17,928 nucleotides of DNA, from NCBI GenBank assembly GCA_041629655.1, contig JBFKMV010000101.1, forward strand, positions 1 to 17,928, written 5' to 3'. Position 1 is the stretch's first letter, and every line of letters begins with the position of its first letter. The position numbers and the translations under genes were made by a program. Under the pieces are notes generated by a model, which saw nothing but the letters and a program-made list of their open reading frames with translations, did not search any database and was not told the DNA's origin. Of the stretch, positions 1 through 6,931 are shown piece after piece. The DNA is from JBFKMV01 sp041629655. Its GTDB lineage: Bacteria > Acidobacteriota > Polarisedimenticolia > Polarisedimenticolales > Polarisedimenticolaceae.

Positions 1-673
1 CCTCGCCCTCGACGATCCGCGTCGCCAGGCCCTCGACGATCGCGGTCTTGCCCACGCCCGGCTCGCCCAGCAGCACCGGGTTGTTCTTGCGGCGTCGCGA
101 CAGCACCTGGACCACCCGCTCCAGCTCGGCCTCGCGTCCGATCAACGGGTCGAACACCTTGCGCTCGGCCATCTCGGACAGGTCGCGCGAGAACTCGTTG
201 AGGAACGGGGTCTCTTTCTTCTTCTTCGGCAGCGCGCGGCGCTTGTAGATGTTGACCGCGTCCTCGCGCACCGCGAACAACCGCATCCCCCGCTCGGCCA
301 GCATCCGCCCGGCGACGGAGTCCTCGAGCCGCAACAGCCCGAGCATGATGTGCTCGGTGCCGATGTGCGGGTGCATCAGCCGCTCCGCCTCTTCCTCGGC
401 GAACTGCAGCACCTTCTTGGTGTCGTCGCTGAACGGGATCTCGACCGACGTGGAGAGCTTTTCGCGCACCGGGCCGCGCTTTTCCAGCTCGGCCTGCAGC
501 AGCTCCATCGAGACGTTGGCGCGGGTGAACAGCTCGCGCGTGGTCTCCTCGCCTTCCTTGAGCAGCCCCAGCAGCAGGTGCTCGGTGCCGATGTACTTGC
601 TGCCCTGCTGGCTCGCCTCGTAACGGGCGAGGAACAGGATGCGCTTGGCTTTCTCGGTGAACTTCTCGAACAT
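1..673 (-). CDS. clpC: ClpC-type ATP-dependent Clp protease ATPase subunit, N-terminal part (truncated by window edge)
   Basis: HSP100/Clp AAA+ unfoldase that feeds substrates to the ClpP peptidase in the cytoplasm. The 224 codons present begin MFEKFTEKAKRILFLARYEA, the usual ClpC opening. Two Clp-N repeats follow, each marked by a GTEH-x2-LGLL block (about residues 29-38 and 105-114). A basic linker (about 144-153) comes next, then the start of the first AAA+ domain with FDPLIGRE (174-181) and Walker A GEPGVGKT (203-210). The gene runs off the left edge, so the second AAA+ domain and the ClpP-binding loop cannot be seen. The ATG has no strong Shine-Dalgarno (SD) sequence. An extended -10 element lies about 60 bases upstream in the gap after lolD, so clpC probably has its own promoter. 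The family call is firm. ClpC rather than ClpA rests on the N-terminal sequence. Confidence 0.95.
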   Translation of the reverse strand, partial: MFEKFTEKAKRILFLARYEASQQGSKYIGTEHLLLGLLKEGEETTRELFTRANVSMELLQAELEKRGPVREKLSTSVEIPFSDDTKKVLQFAEEEAERLMHPHIGTEHIMLGLLRLEDSVAGRMLAERGMRLFAVREDAVNIYKRRALPKKKKETPFLNEFSRDLSEMAERKVFDPLIGREAELERVVQVLSRRRKNNPVLLGEPGVGKTAIVEGLATRIVEGE

Positions 674-731
674 GCGCTAGTGCACCCAGGCGAAGCAACG
701 AAAACGTCGCGACGGACCCGGCCCGTCGCAG

Positions 732-740
732 ACTATAGCA
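732..740 (-). promoter_or_regulatory. Candidate clpC promoter (extended -10)
   Basis: On the minus strand the gap between lolD and clpC reads TGCTATAGT, an extended -10 (TGn followed by TATAGT, 5/6 to TATAAT). It lies about 60 bases upstream of the clpC ATG. No good -35 is seen at 16-18 bases, which is common for extended -10 promoters. This is inferred from the motif only. I see no hairpin with a T-run to end the lolD transcript before it. Confidence 0.4.
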
Positions 741-756
741 TAGGGCCCCGGCACGC

Positions 757-1473
757 TCATCGCACGGCCCCGTCGAAGTAGTCCCGTGTTTCGGCCTCGC
801 CCAGCGGGGCCAGCGCGCCGTCGGACATGCGCAGGATACGGTCGCAGCCGCGCGCCAGTCGCTCGCTGTGGGTGGCCAGCACCAAGGCGAAGCGCCGCTC
901 CGACTGCAGCTCGCGCAGCGTGCGGAAGACCGCGGCCCCGGTGCCGGGGTCGAGGTTGCCGGTCGGCTCGTCGGCCAGCACCAACGCCGGCCCGGGCGCC
1001 ACGGCGCGCGCGATCGCGACCCGCTGCTGCTCGCCTCCGGACAGCTCGCCCGGGTGGTGCCACAGCCGGTCCCCGAGCCCCAGCCGCTCCAGCACCGCCG
1101 CGGCGTGCCGCCGTGAATCCTCGCCGCGGCGCGCGATTCGGAACGGCAGCTCGACGTTTTCCAGCGCTGTGAACTCCGGCAACAGGTGGTGGAACTGGAA
1201 CACGAAGCCGACGTCGCGGCTGCGGTACGCGGCGAGATCGACGGCCGGCGCGAACAGCTCGGCGCCGCGAAACCGCAGGCTGCCCGCATCCGGCCGGTCG
1301 AGGCCGCCGAGCAGGTGCAACAGCGTCGATTTGCCGACGCCCGACTCGCCGACCACCGCCACGGCCTCGCCCGCGTGGACCGTCAGCTCCAGCTCGCGCA
1401 GCACGACCAGGCGGCGGTCGCCGCTGCGGTAGGACTTGAGCACGCCGTTGGCCTGCAGCAGCGGCTCACTCAT
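757..1473 (-). CDS. lolD: Lipoprotein-releasing system ATP-binding protein LolD
   Basis: Cytoplasmic ATPase of the inner-membrane Lol (MacB-type) ABC transporter, which extracts lipoproteins for delivery to the outer membrane. The 238 residues are normal length. In order: Walker A GESGVGKST (42-50), Q-loop at FQFHHLLPE (92-100), signature LSGGEQQ (144-150), Walker B ALVLADEP (163-170) and an H-loop in ATHS near 202. The FQFHHLLPEF block and the LADEPTGNLD block are typical of the LolD/MacB subfamily. The ATG overlaps the last codons of lolC by 8 bases, showing translational coupling to its membrane partner. It is the last gene of the envelope operon. Assignment to lipoprotein export rather than another MacB-like role rests on the paired LolC-type permease. 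Confidence 0.93.
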   Translation of the reverse strand: MSEPLLQANGVLKSYRSGDRRLVVLRELELTVHAGEAVAVVGESGVGKSTLLHLLGGLDRPDAGSLRFRGAELFAPAVDLAAYRSRDVGFVFQFHHLLPEFTALENVELPFRIARRGEDSRRHAAAVLERLGLGDRLWHHPGELSGGEQQRVAIARAVAPGPALVLADEPTGNLDPGTGAAVFRTLRELQSERRFALVLATHSERLARGCDRILRMSDGALAPLGEAETRDYFDGAVR

Positions 1474-2704
1474 AGCGCAACGCCTCGACCGGATCGAGCT
1501 TGGCCGCCTTCCAGGCCGGGTAGACCGTCGCCAGCAACGAGATCACGAGCGCCACCAGTCCGACCATCGCCACGTCGAACGGTCGGACCGTGAACGGCAC
1601 GTGGCTCAGGTAGTACACCTCGGGGTTGAGCTTGATCATCTGGTAGCGGTCGAGCCACTGGGCCACGACGCTGCCCAGCGTCAGCCCGACCGTCGTTCCG
1701 CCCAGCCCGATCACCAGCCCCTGCAACACGAACACCAGCGCGATCCCGAACGGCCGCGCTCCCATGGCCGAAAGCGTGCCGATCTCCTTGACCTTGTCGG
1801 CGACCATCAGGATCAGCGTCGAGACGATGTTCAGCGCGGCGACCACGACGATCAGTCCGATCGCCAGGAACAGCGCCAGCTTCTCGGTGTTCAGGGCGCG
1901 GATGATGTCGGCGTTGACCTCGAGCAGGTCGACCACGGACCACTCCGCTCCGATCGCCTCCTGGATCCGGGTCTTCATCGGGCGCAGCCGGCCCAGGTCG
2001 TCCAGTCGCACCTCCAGCCACGAGGCGCGCCCGTCGGCCCGCAACAGCCGCTGCGTCGTCGACAGCGCGACGTAGGCCCGCTGCGAGTCCTCCTGGAAGT
2101 TGTCCGAGGCATAGGTGTCGATGACCTCCAGCGTCTGGCTGCGCGGCACGGGGCCCAGCGGACTGAGCCCGATGCTGGGGACGATCACCCGCACCGAGTC
2201 TCCGGGCAGCACGGCCAGCGTGCGCGCGAGCTGCTGGCCCAGCACGACGCCGGCGCGGCCGCTCTCGGTCGTCCCGGCCAGCCGCGACAGCGCCGGCCCG
2301 GCGGAGCCGCCGCTGCGCAGCGCCGCGTGCGCCGCGGGGTCCACGCCGTGGACCTCCGCGAAGGCCGGGGCGTCGAAGTCCGGCGTGCTGATCATCGCCG
2401 GGGTGTACAGCACCGGGCCTACCGCCTGCACCCCGGCGACACCGGCGACCGTGCCGCGCGCCGCCTCGACGCGGTCGAAGGTGGAATGCATCGAGGAGAT
2501 CACGGTCAGGTGCGCGTTGCCGCCCAGGATCCGCTCGCGGATGTCCTGCTCGAACCCGGTCATCAGCGACAGCGCGATCACCAGCGCCGCCGTGCCGACC
2601 GTGACGCCGGCGACCGAGATCAGGGTGATGATCGACAGGAACGCGCGGCCGCGGTGGAACAACAGGTAGCGCAGCGCGACGTGCAGCTCGTAGGGCAGGC
2701 GCAA
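1466..2704 (-). CDS. lolC: Lipoprotein-releasing ABC transporter permease, LolC/LolE family
   Basis: Inner-membrane permease that works with LolD to release outer-membrane lipoproteins. The 412 residues follow the LolC/E plan: a short cytoplasmic N-terminus, one transmembrane (TM) helix (about 20-46), a large periplasmic domain (about 50-270), then three TM helices (about 276-300, 319-349, 376-397). It ends in the characteristic YPAWKAAKLDPVEALRYE tail. The segment LILMVADKVKEIGTLSAMGA is the coupling region shared by this family. The start is TTG, supported by a GAGG five to eight bases upstream and by lying only 7 bases after the preceding stop. Only one permease is present, so the transporter may be a homodimer of a LolF-like protein rather than LolCE. 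Family assignment is firm; LolC versus LolE versus LolF cannot be settled here. Confidence 0.92.
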   Translation of the reverse strand: MRLPYELHVALRYLLFHRGRAFLSIITLISVAGVTVGTAALVIALSLMTGFEQDIRERILGGNAHLTVISSMHSTFDRVEAARGTVAGVAGVQAVGPVLYTPAMISTPDFDAPAFAEVHGVDPAAHAALRSGGSAGPALSRLAGTTESGRAGVVLGQQLARTLAVLPGDSVRVIVPSIGLSPLGPVPRSQTLEVIDTYASDNFQEDSQRAYVALSTTQRLLRADGRASWLEVRLDDLGRLRPMKTRIQEAIGAEWSVVDLLEVNADIIRALNTEKLALFLAIGLIVVVAALNIVSTLILMVADKVKEIGTLSAMGARPFGIALVFVLQGLVIGLGGTTVGLTLGSVVAQWLDRYQMIKLNPEVYYLSHVPFTVRPFDVAMVGLVALVISLLATVYPAWKAAKLDPVEALRYE

Positions 2705-2711
2705 AGCGTCC

Positions 2712-3455
2712 TCAGGGCGTCGGCTGGGCGCGCACCGCGGACCACTGGCCGGTGGCGCCGTCCTGGCCGGCCAGCTCGTAGTTCAGCCAGGTGCCCGTGA
2801 TCCGCTGGCCCTCGGGATCGAGCTGCCCCTCCAGCTCCATCGAGCGCCCCAGCTTGGAGTCGATGCGCACCAGGTAGACCTTGCGGTCGACCAGCGTTCC
2901 CTGCAGGCTGCCGCTCCAGCCGCCCTCCAGCGTGTAGGTTCCGCTGACCAGCGTGCCGGTCTGTGTCAGCGCGAACTGGCCGCGCTGGCTGATCGGCAGC
3001 AGGGTCACGCGCCAGTTCCCGCTCAGCCGTCCGATGGTGCGTTGCGACTGGTCGCTCAACACCGCGACCTCGGCCTCGAAGATCGCGATCTTGCGCATCC
3101 GCTCGCCGATCCGCTCCGTCAGCACGCGCTCCTGGATCAGCATCGCGGTCCGCTCGCGCTCGGCCAGCTCGATGCGGTCCATGATCGTCGACACCGACTC
3201 CGGGCCCGCCTCGTCGGTGCGCTTGACCGCGATGTCCAGCGACCGGTACAGCTCGCTCAGTCGCGAGATCGTGCGGTCCCGCCGGGCCGCGAGCTGGTCG
3301 TAGCGTTGCGTGTCTTCCTGGAGCAACGCACGCTCGACGTCGCGCGTGGTCTGGAGCGCGATCACCGCGTCGGGGCCCGCGGCGGTCGGCGCGGCCGCCG
3401 GGCCGTGGGGCAACGTCAGCGCCAGAGCCGCGAACAGCCACAGAGATCTTCGCAT
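2712..3455 (-). CDS. Secreted protein with coiled coil and C-terminal beta-rich (calycin-like) domain, function unknown
   Basis: I do not recognise a named family. The 247-residue product begins with a classical signal peptide (MRRS, a hydrophobic core to about 17, then Ala-rich cleavage sites at 20-26) with no lipobox Cys, so it is probably periplasmic. Residues about 35-140 are charged and heptad-like, suggesting a helical coiled coil. Residues about 146-241 form a Gly/Trp-rich beta pattern (SGNW, GTYTLEGGWSG, GTW, GQWSA), as in small lipocalin-like barrels. The start is fixed by a strong SD (AGGAGAAGGAG) just before the ATG. The frame stays open upstream, but there it overlaps the Asd-like gene and has no signal peptide. 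Position between the Asd-like gene and lolC suggests an envelope role, perhaps lipoprotein or lipid handling (inference). Confidence 0.75.
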   Translation of the reverse strand: MRRSLWLFAALALTLPHGPAAAPTAAGPDAVIALQTTRDVERALLQEDTQRYDQLAARRDRTISRLSELYRSLDIAVKRTDEAGPESVSTIMDRIELAERERTAMLIQERVLTERIGERMRKIAIFEAEVAVLSDQSQRTIGRLSGNWRVTLLPISQRGQFALTQTGTLVSGTYTLEGGWSGSLQGTLVDRKVYLVRIDSKLGRSMELEGQLDPEGQRITGTWLNYELAGQDGATGQWSAVRAQPTP

Positions 3456-3471
3456 CGGCAGCTCCTTCTCC

Positions 3472-4467
3472 TCACAGATCCACCAGCGCGCCGGCCAGCC
3501 GCACCGCGTGCTCCGCGGCGGCGGCCGCCGCCTCGCCGGCGACGCTCCAGATCGCAAGGCCGCCGCAACCGTCGTCGCACAGCTCGGAGACCACCGTCCG
3601 GCGCCGCCCGGCCGCCTCCAGCGGCGTGCCCGCGTCGTGCCCCGCGGCGACGACCTCGACGGCCTCCGCTGCCGCGAGACACCGCGCGGCCTGCTCGACG
3701 GTGGCATCCCGGCCGAGCCGGACGTGGAGACTCACGGCGTGGCCGTAGAACACGGGCACCGTGACCAGCCGCAGCGCCAGCCGGCGCTCGGTCCAGCCGA
3801 GCAGCCGCTCGACCTCCGCGCTGACCGCCGGCTCCGGCTCGGGACCCGCGAGGGCCTTGTGCGGGATCACGTTGAAGGCGAGCTGGCGACCGAAGACGTC
3901 CTTCGGCAGCTCGACGAAGTTCAGCAGCCGGACCGTCTGCTGGCGCAGCTCCTCGACACCCGCCTCGCCGAAGTCGGAGGCCGGACGCAGCACCACCGCG
4001 GTCGCCCGCCGCACCTCGAACTCGCGGTGCAGCGGGTGCAGCAGGTCGGCCAGCAGCAGTCCGATCGGGCCCGGGACGGCGACGACCCGGCGGTCCGCCG
4101 GGAGCGCGTCGCCGTGGATGCCGAGGTGCAACAGCGGCGGTCCCCCGCCGTTCGTGGCGTCGACCAGGTCGATCAGCACCCCGGTCCCGTTGGCCGCCAC
4201 GATCCGCTCGGCGGCCGCACCGGGCTCGCAGAGGAAGATCACGTCGTGATCCGCCACCTCTTCGGGGTCGGCGCTCTGGATCAGGCGCGCCTCCCCGGCA
4301 TACTCGCTGAGCACGGCCTCGTCGCCCAGGGTCCCGTACAGGTCGACCCGGCGGCCGGGGACCCGCCGCTCGGCCAGCGCCTCGCGAATCCGCCCCCCGG
4401 CAACCGTCTCGGCCCCGACGATGGCGACCCGTGCCGTGCCGGCCCGCTCAGCGGAACGCAGGCCCAT
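3472..4467 (-). CDS. Aspartate-semialdehyde dehydrogenase-like protein lacking the catalytic cysteine (Usg-like)
   Basis: The 331 residues have the length and fold signature of aspartate-semialdehyde dehydrogenase (ASADH). There is an N-terminal Rossmann start (VAIVGAETVAGG, 14-25), a dimerisation-domain block FGRQLAFNVIPHK (192-204) and VPVFYGHAVSL (237-247), which keeps the family His at 243. The catalytic loop, normally PNCST in active enzymes, reads VPGPIG (131-136), so the nucleophilic Cys is gone. The nucleotide loop lacks its middle Gly, and the C-terminal NLRKG-type block is GEAAAA (311-316). This resembles E. coli Usg, an ASADH paralogue thought to be non-enzymatic. A good SD (GGAGGTGG) precedes the ATG, and the gene overlaps pssA by 20 bases. 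Its neighbours are lipid and lipoprotein genes, not amino-acid genes. Homology is firm; its role is unknown. Confidence 0.85.
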   Translation of the reverse strand: MGLRSAERAGTARVAIVGAETVAGGRIREALAERRVPGRRVDLYGTLGDEAVLSEYAGEARLIQSADPEEVADHDVIFLCEPGAAAERIVAANGTGVLIDLVDATNGGGPPLLHLGIHGDALPADRRVVAVPGPIGLLLADLLHPLHREFEVRRATAVVLRPASDFGEAGVEELRQQTVRLLNFVELPKDVFGRQLAFNVIPHKALAGPEPEPAVSAEVERLLGWTERRLALRLVTVPVFYGHAVSLHVRLGRDATVEQAARCLAAAEAVEVVAAGHDAGTPLEAAGRRRTVVSELCDDGCGGLAIWSVAGEAAAAAAEHAVRLAGALVDL

Positions 4468-5230
4468 CGGCCACCTCCGTGGAGCTGCCCTCGGAGAGTC
4501 CGCCGGCGCGTCCCCGGCGCGCGAGACTCCACAACCAGGTCGCCGGCGCCGACAGCAGGTACCAGCCGGCCAGCAGCAGCAGCACTTCGGGCGTCGAGAA
4601 CAGGCCGACCAGCAGCGCGGCGATCGGCAGGATCTGGATGTACGAGCGGCGGTTCCGGAGGTCGAAGTCCTTGAACGACCGGTAGCGGAAGCGGCTGACC
4701 ATCAGCGTCGCCACGCTGACCACGACACCGGCCAGCAACGCGGAGATCCAGCGCGACTCGGGCAGCTCCGGGAACACGAACGCCAGGCTGGCCAGCGCGC
4801 CCGCCGCGGCCGGCGAGGGCAGCCCGGCGAAGAACCGCTTGTCGACGACCGACTGCTGGATGTTGAACCGGGCCAGCCGCATCGACGCGCAGACCACGTA
4901 CAGAAAGGCGATCAACCAGCCGGTGCGCGCCAGCGGGGTCAGCGACCAATGGTAGGCCAGCACCGCCGGCGCGACGCCGAACGACACGATGTCCGCCATC
5001 GAGTCGAACTGCACTCCGAACTCCGACGTCGAGCCGGTGAGCCGCGCGATGCGGCCGTCCAGGCCGTCGAGGATCCCGGCCACGATGATCAGCACCGCCG
5101 CCAGGTGGAACGAGCCGCGCGAGGCTTGGACGATGCTGGAGTAGCCGCAAAACAGGTTGCCGATCGTGAACAACGTCGGCAACAGGTAGATGCCCCGGCG
5201 GAACCGGCGGCTGGTGTGGTTTCTTGGCAT
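4448..5230 (-). CDS. pssA: CDP-diacylglycerol--serine O-phosphatidyltransferase
   Basis: Membrane enzyme that condenses CDP-diacylglycerol with serine to give phosphatidylserine, the substrate of Psd. The 260 residues carry the full CDP-alcohol phosphatidyltransferase motif: D58-G59-x2-A62-R63-x8-G72-x3-D76-x3-D80. The N-terminal block YLLPTLFTIGNLFCGY and the block FDSMADIVSFGVAPA are typical of the bacterial type II PssA subfamily. Several hydrophobic segments follow, consistent with an integral membrane protein. The 3' end overlaps the Asd-like start by 20 bases. Psd lies 74 bases upstream in the same direction, so the two steps of phosphatidylethanolamine synthesis are together. No clear SD is visible before this ATG. 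Confidence 0.95.
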   Translation of the reverse strand: MPRNHTSRRFRRGIYLLPTLFTIGNLFCGYSSIVQASRGSFHLAAVLIIVAGILDGLDGRIARLTGSTSEFGVQFDSMADIVSFGVAPAVLAYHWSLTPLARTGWLIAFLYVVCASMRLARFNIQQSVVDKRFFAGLPSPAAAGALASLAFVFPELPESRWISALLAGVVVSVATLMVSRFRYRSFKDFDLRNRRSYIQILPIAALLVGLFSTPEVLLLLAGWYLLSAPATWLWSLARRGRAGGLSEGSSTEVADGPAFR

Positions 5231-5278
5231 GGTTCACGCGGCTCGCGGGTTCGGGCGGACCGCCCGCGAATCCCTGGC

Positions 5279-5284
5279 ACTATA
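5279..5284 (-). promoter_or_regulatory. Possible internal -10 element upstream of pssA
   Basis: In the 74-base gap between psd and pssA, the minus strand reads TATAGT (5/6 to TATAAT), about 50 bases before the pssA ATG. It sits next to a small ACCC-AAAAA-GGGT inverted repeat (5284-5296). No convincing -35 is seen. It could allow pssA and the downstream lol genes to be transcribed separately from psd. Motif evidence only. Confidence 0.25.
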
Positions 5285-5304
5285 CCCAAAAAGGGTGGGG
5301 CGCT

Positions 5305-5970
5305 CTACGCGCCGGACCCCTCGGCGGGACGACGCAGCCGGTCGGGCGAAGCGGGAGCGCGACCGGAAAGCCCTCTGCTGCGGGCCAGGACGGTCTCGCC
5401 GGCGCGGACCCGCTGCCCCACCCGTGCTTCGGGCCGCGCGCCCGCGGGAAGGTCCACATCGACGCGCGAGCCGAAGCGGATCAGGCCGATCCGCTCCCCG
5501 GCCGCGAGCCGTTGCCCCGGCTGCACCCGACAGACGATCCGCCGGGCGACCAGACCCGCCACCAGCACGACCCGCCACGGCTGCCCGTCCCGTTCGATCA
5601 CGATCTCGGTCCGTTCGTTGTGCTCCGACGCGTCGTCTCGAAACGCGGCCAGAAACCGCCCCGGCGTGTGCCGGACCGTGTCCACCGTGCCGGCGACCGG
5701 GGCGCGACACACGTGGACGTTGAACACGTTCATGAACACCGAGATCCGCTGCGCGTCGGCGCGGATCACGCGGCCGTCGGCGGGACAGATCACGGCGTCG
5801 GCGTCGCCCGGCGGCGATCGGTCGGGGTCACGGAAGAAGTTGAGGGTGAAGGCCAGCAGCAGCAGCGGGACGACCACGGTCCACCACGGCAGCCACAGCC
5901 ACGCCCCCGCGGCCACCACAGCCAGCACGGCGGCGAACGGGAGTGCTTCCCTGTCGATTCGAAACGGCAT
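5305..5970 (-). CDS. psd: Phosphatidylserine decarboxylase proenzyme (short form)
   Basis: Pyruvoyl-dependent enzyme that decarboxylates phosphatidylserine to phosphatidylethanolamine at the inner membrane. The 221 residues match the short Psd class. Two hydrophobic segments (about 10-28 and 30-45) are followed by FFRDPDR (45-51), CPADGRV (62-68), FMNVFNVHVCRAPVAG (79-94) and SEHNERT (115-121). RFGSRVDVDLPAG (165-177) holds the Gly167-Ser168 self-cleavage site that creates the pyruvoyl group. D65, H117 and S168 would be the proteolytic triad, by analogy with the family. It lies directly upstream of pssA and 51 bases after the DUF465 gene. The ATG lacks a clear SD. The C-terminal tail after about 195 is Arg/Pro-rich and probably dispensable. 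Confidence 0.95.
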   Translation of the reverse strand: MPFRIDREALPFAAVLAVVAAGAWLWLPWWTVVVPLLLLAFTLNFFRDPDRSPPGDADAVICPADGRVIRADAQRISVFMNVFNVHVCRAPVAGTVDTVRHTPGRFLAAFRDDASEHNERTEIVIERDGQPWRVVLVAGLVARRIVCRVQPGQRLAAGERIGLIRFGSRVDVDLPAGARPEARVGQRVRAGETVLARSRGLSGRAPASPDRLRRPAEGSGA

Positions 5971-6021
5971 GGGGCGAGGCGCAGGCGGGGTGCCCGTTCC
6001 CGCGTCGACGCGGTCGGCGCG

Positions 6022-6249
6022 TCAGGTTCCCACGGAGAGGCTCTGCTCGACCAGCGCCTCCATCTGGTCCTTCAGCGCCAGCTTCATCTTCTTGAGCTGG
6101 ACCTCCTCGAGCTTCTCGTCCTCGGTCAGGAAACGGCGCGACTGTAGCGTCTGCAGCCGGTCGTCGTACTCCCGGTGCTTCGACGCCAGGCGGCGGAAGC
6201 CGGGGTCGTCACGAAGCAGTCTTTCCTTGACCTCGGTGCGTTGAGTCAT
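6022..6249 (-). CDS. DUF465 (YdcH-like) small helical protein
   Basis: A 75-residue, charged, almost wholly helical protein. It has the DUF465 pattern: a short helix with F-x2-L-x3-H (PGFRRLASKHREYDDRL, 16-32), then a second helix with L-K-K-M-K-L-A-L-K-D-Q (about 52-62). Family members are small, usually dimeric coiled-coil hairpins of unknown role. No catalytic residue is expected. A strong SD (GGAGGT) lies just before the ATG. It opens the envelope operon (psd, pssA, Asd-like, secreted protein, lolC, lolD), with a promoter candidate about 130 bases upstream. The family call is good; no function can be given. Confidence 0.88.
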   Translation of the reverse strand: MTQRTEVKERLLRDDPGFRRLASKHREYDDRLQTLQSRRFLTEDEKLEEVQLKKMKLALKDQMEALVEQSLSVGT

Positions 6250-6381
6250 GCACGACCTCCTCGGTGGCCGAAGTTTGTCGGGGTGGACGGGCAGGGCTGC
6301 CCGCGCGGCGGTACGCCAATGGCGAGGATGAGAACGCGTAGCAATCCAGGCGCGTGTGTTTACCCATCGATCGACAGGGTC

Positions 6382-6410
6382 ATCTTATATCCGGCCGGGC
6401 GGGTCCGCAA
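6382..6410 (-). promoter_or_regulatory. Candidate promoter of the DUF465-psd-pssA-lol operon
   Basis: The minus strand carries TTGCGG (plus-strand ccgcaa, 6405-6410), then ATATAAGAT. The -10 may be TAAGAT at 17-base spacing (6382-6387) or TATAAG at 15 (6384-6389). It is the only AT-rich stretch in the 178-base gap between rimI and the DUF465 gene. The leader would be about 125 bases. The -35 lies within an inverted repeat, so a regulator could bind there. Motif evidence only. Confidence 0.4.
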
Positions 6411-6417
6411 CGGCCGG
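6391..6417. repeat. Inverted repeat spanning the -35 of the DUF465 operon promoter
   Basis: The arms CCGGCCG (6391-6397) and CGGCCGG (6411-6417) are perfectly complementary and flank a 13-base loop containing the -35 candidate. It also lies just past the rimI stop on the same strand, so it could fold in the rimI 3' end. It is not followed by a T-run, which argues against an intrinsic terminator. An operator is possible. In GC-rich DNA such arms can arise by chance. Confidence 0.35.
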
Positions 6418-6427
6418 CGCGGGGCGT

Positions 6428-6931
6428 TCATGATGCGGCGCCGCGGTCCCGCGAAATCGCCCGTTCCATCACGATCGCGTCTTCGTGGGTGTCGGAATAG
6501 TAGTCCTTGCGCCGGCCTACGGCGCGGAACCCGTGGCGGCGGTACAGCCGCAGTGCCGGCACGTTGGAGGGGCGCACCTCCAGCGTCGCGCGCCGACAAC
6601 CCCGCCGACGCCCGGCGTCGAGCAGCCAGCGCAGCAACCGGCTACCCAGGCCGCGGTCGCGGTGGGACGGCAGGATGGCGATGTTGTTGATCCGCAGCTC
6701 CTCGTAGACGAACCACACGCACGCGTAGCCCCACACCTCGCCGTCGCGCTCGAGCACCACGTTGTGCGCGAAGCGGTGCTGGTGCATCTCGAACAGGAAG
6801 TGGTCGCGCGGCCAGGGTGTGGGAAACGACGCGCGCTCGATCTCCAGCACCTGGTCGAGGTGCGGACGCCCGAGTCGCACCACGCGCGGATCCCGCGGCG
6901 CGGCGCGGCGATCAGACCCGCTTCGATCCAC
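6428..6931 (-). CDS. rimI: GNAT N-acetyltransferase, RimI family
   Basis: Acetyl-CoA-dependent N-terminal acetyltransferase; RimI modifies ribosomal protein bS18 and sometimes other proteins. With the GTG start chosen here it has 167 residues. Landmarks are IERASFPTPWP (31-41), the acetyl-CoA loop RDRGLGS (91-97), LEVRPSN (117-123) with the catalytic-type Glu118, and ALRLYRRHGF (126-135) with Tyr130. The start is uncertain. GTG 6931 overlaps the tsaB end by 20 bases and has a GGAG about 13 bases upstream. ATG 6952 or GTG 6883 are alternatives. The frame is open further upstream, but that would only duplicate tsaB sequence in another frame. tsaB next to rimI is a common bacterial pairing, which supports both calls. 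Confidence 0.9.
   Translation of the reverse strand: MDRSGSDRRAAPRDPRVVRLGRPHLDQVLEIERASFPTPWPRDHFLFEMHQHRFAHNVVLERDGEVWGYACVWFVYEELRINNIAILPSHRDRGLGSRLLRWLLDAGRRRGCRRATLEVRPSNVPALRLYRRHGFRAVGRRKDYYSDTHEDAIVMERAISRDRGAAS

Noticed and set aside
1436..2800. 454-codon plus-strand frame opposite lolC
   Set aside because: Low-complexity Arg/Gln/Asp composition with no recognisable domain, and fully antisense to a well-supported permease gene.
5284..5296. ACCC-AAAAA-GGGT as an intrinsic terminator between psd and pssA
   Set aside because: Only a four-base stem, and on the coding strand no T-run follows the stem. The gene order also favours read-through.
3310..6244. Overlapping long plus-strand frames (3310-4674 and 4421-6244) opposite the Asd-like, pssA and psd genes
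   Set aside because: Both are antisense to genes with clear motifs and overlap each other. Absence of stops is explained by high GC content.
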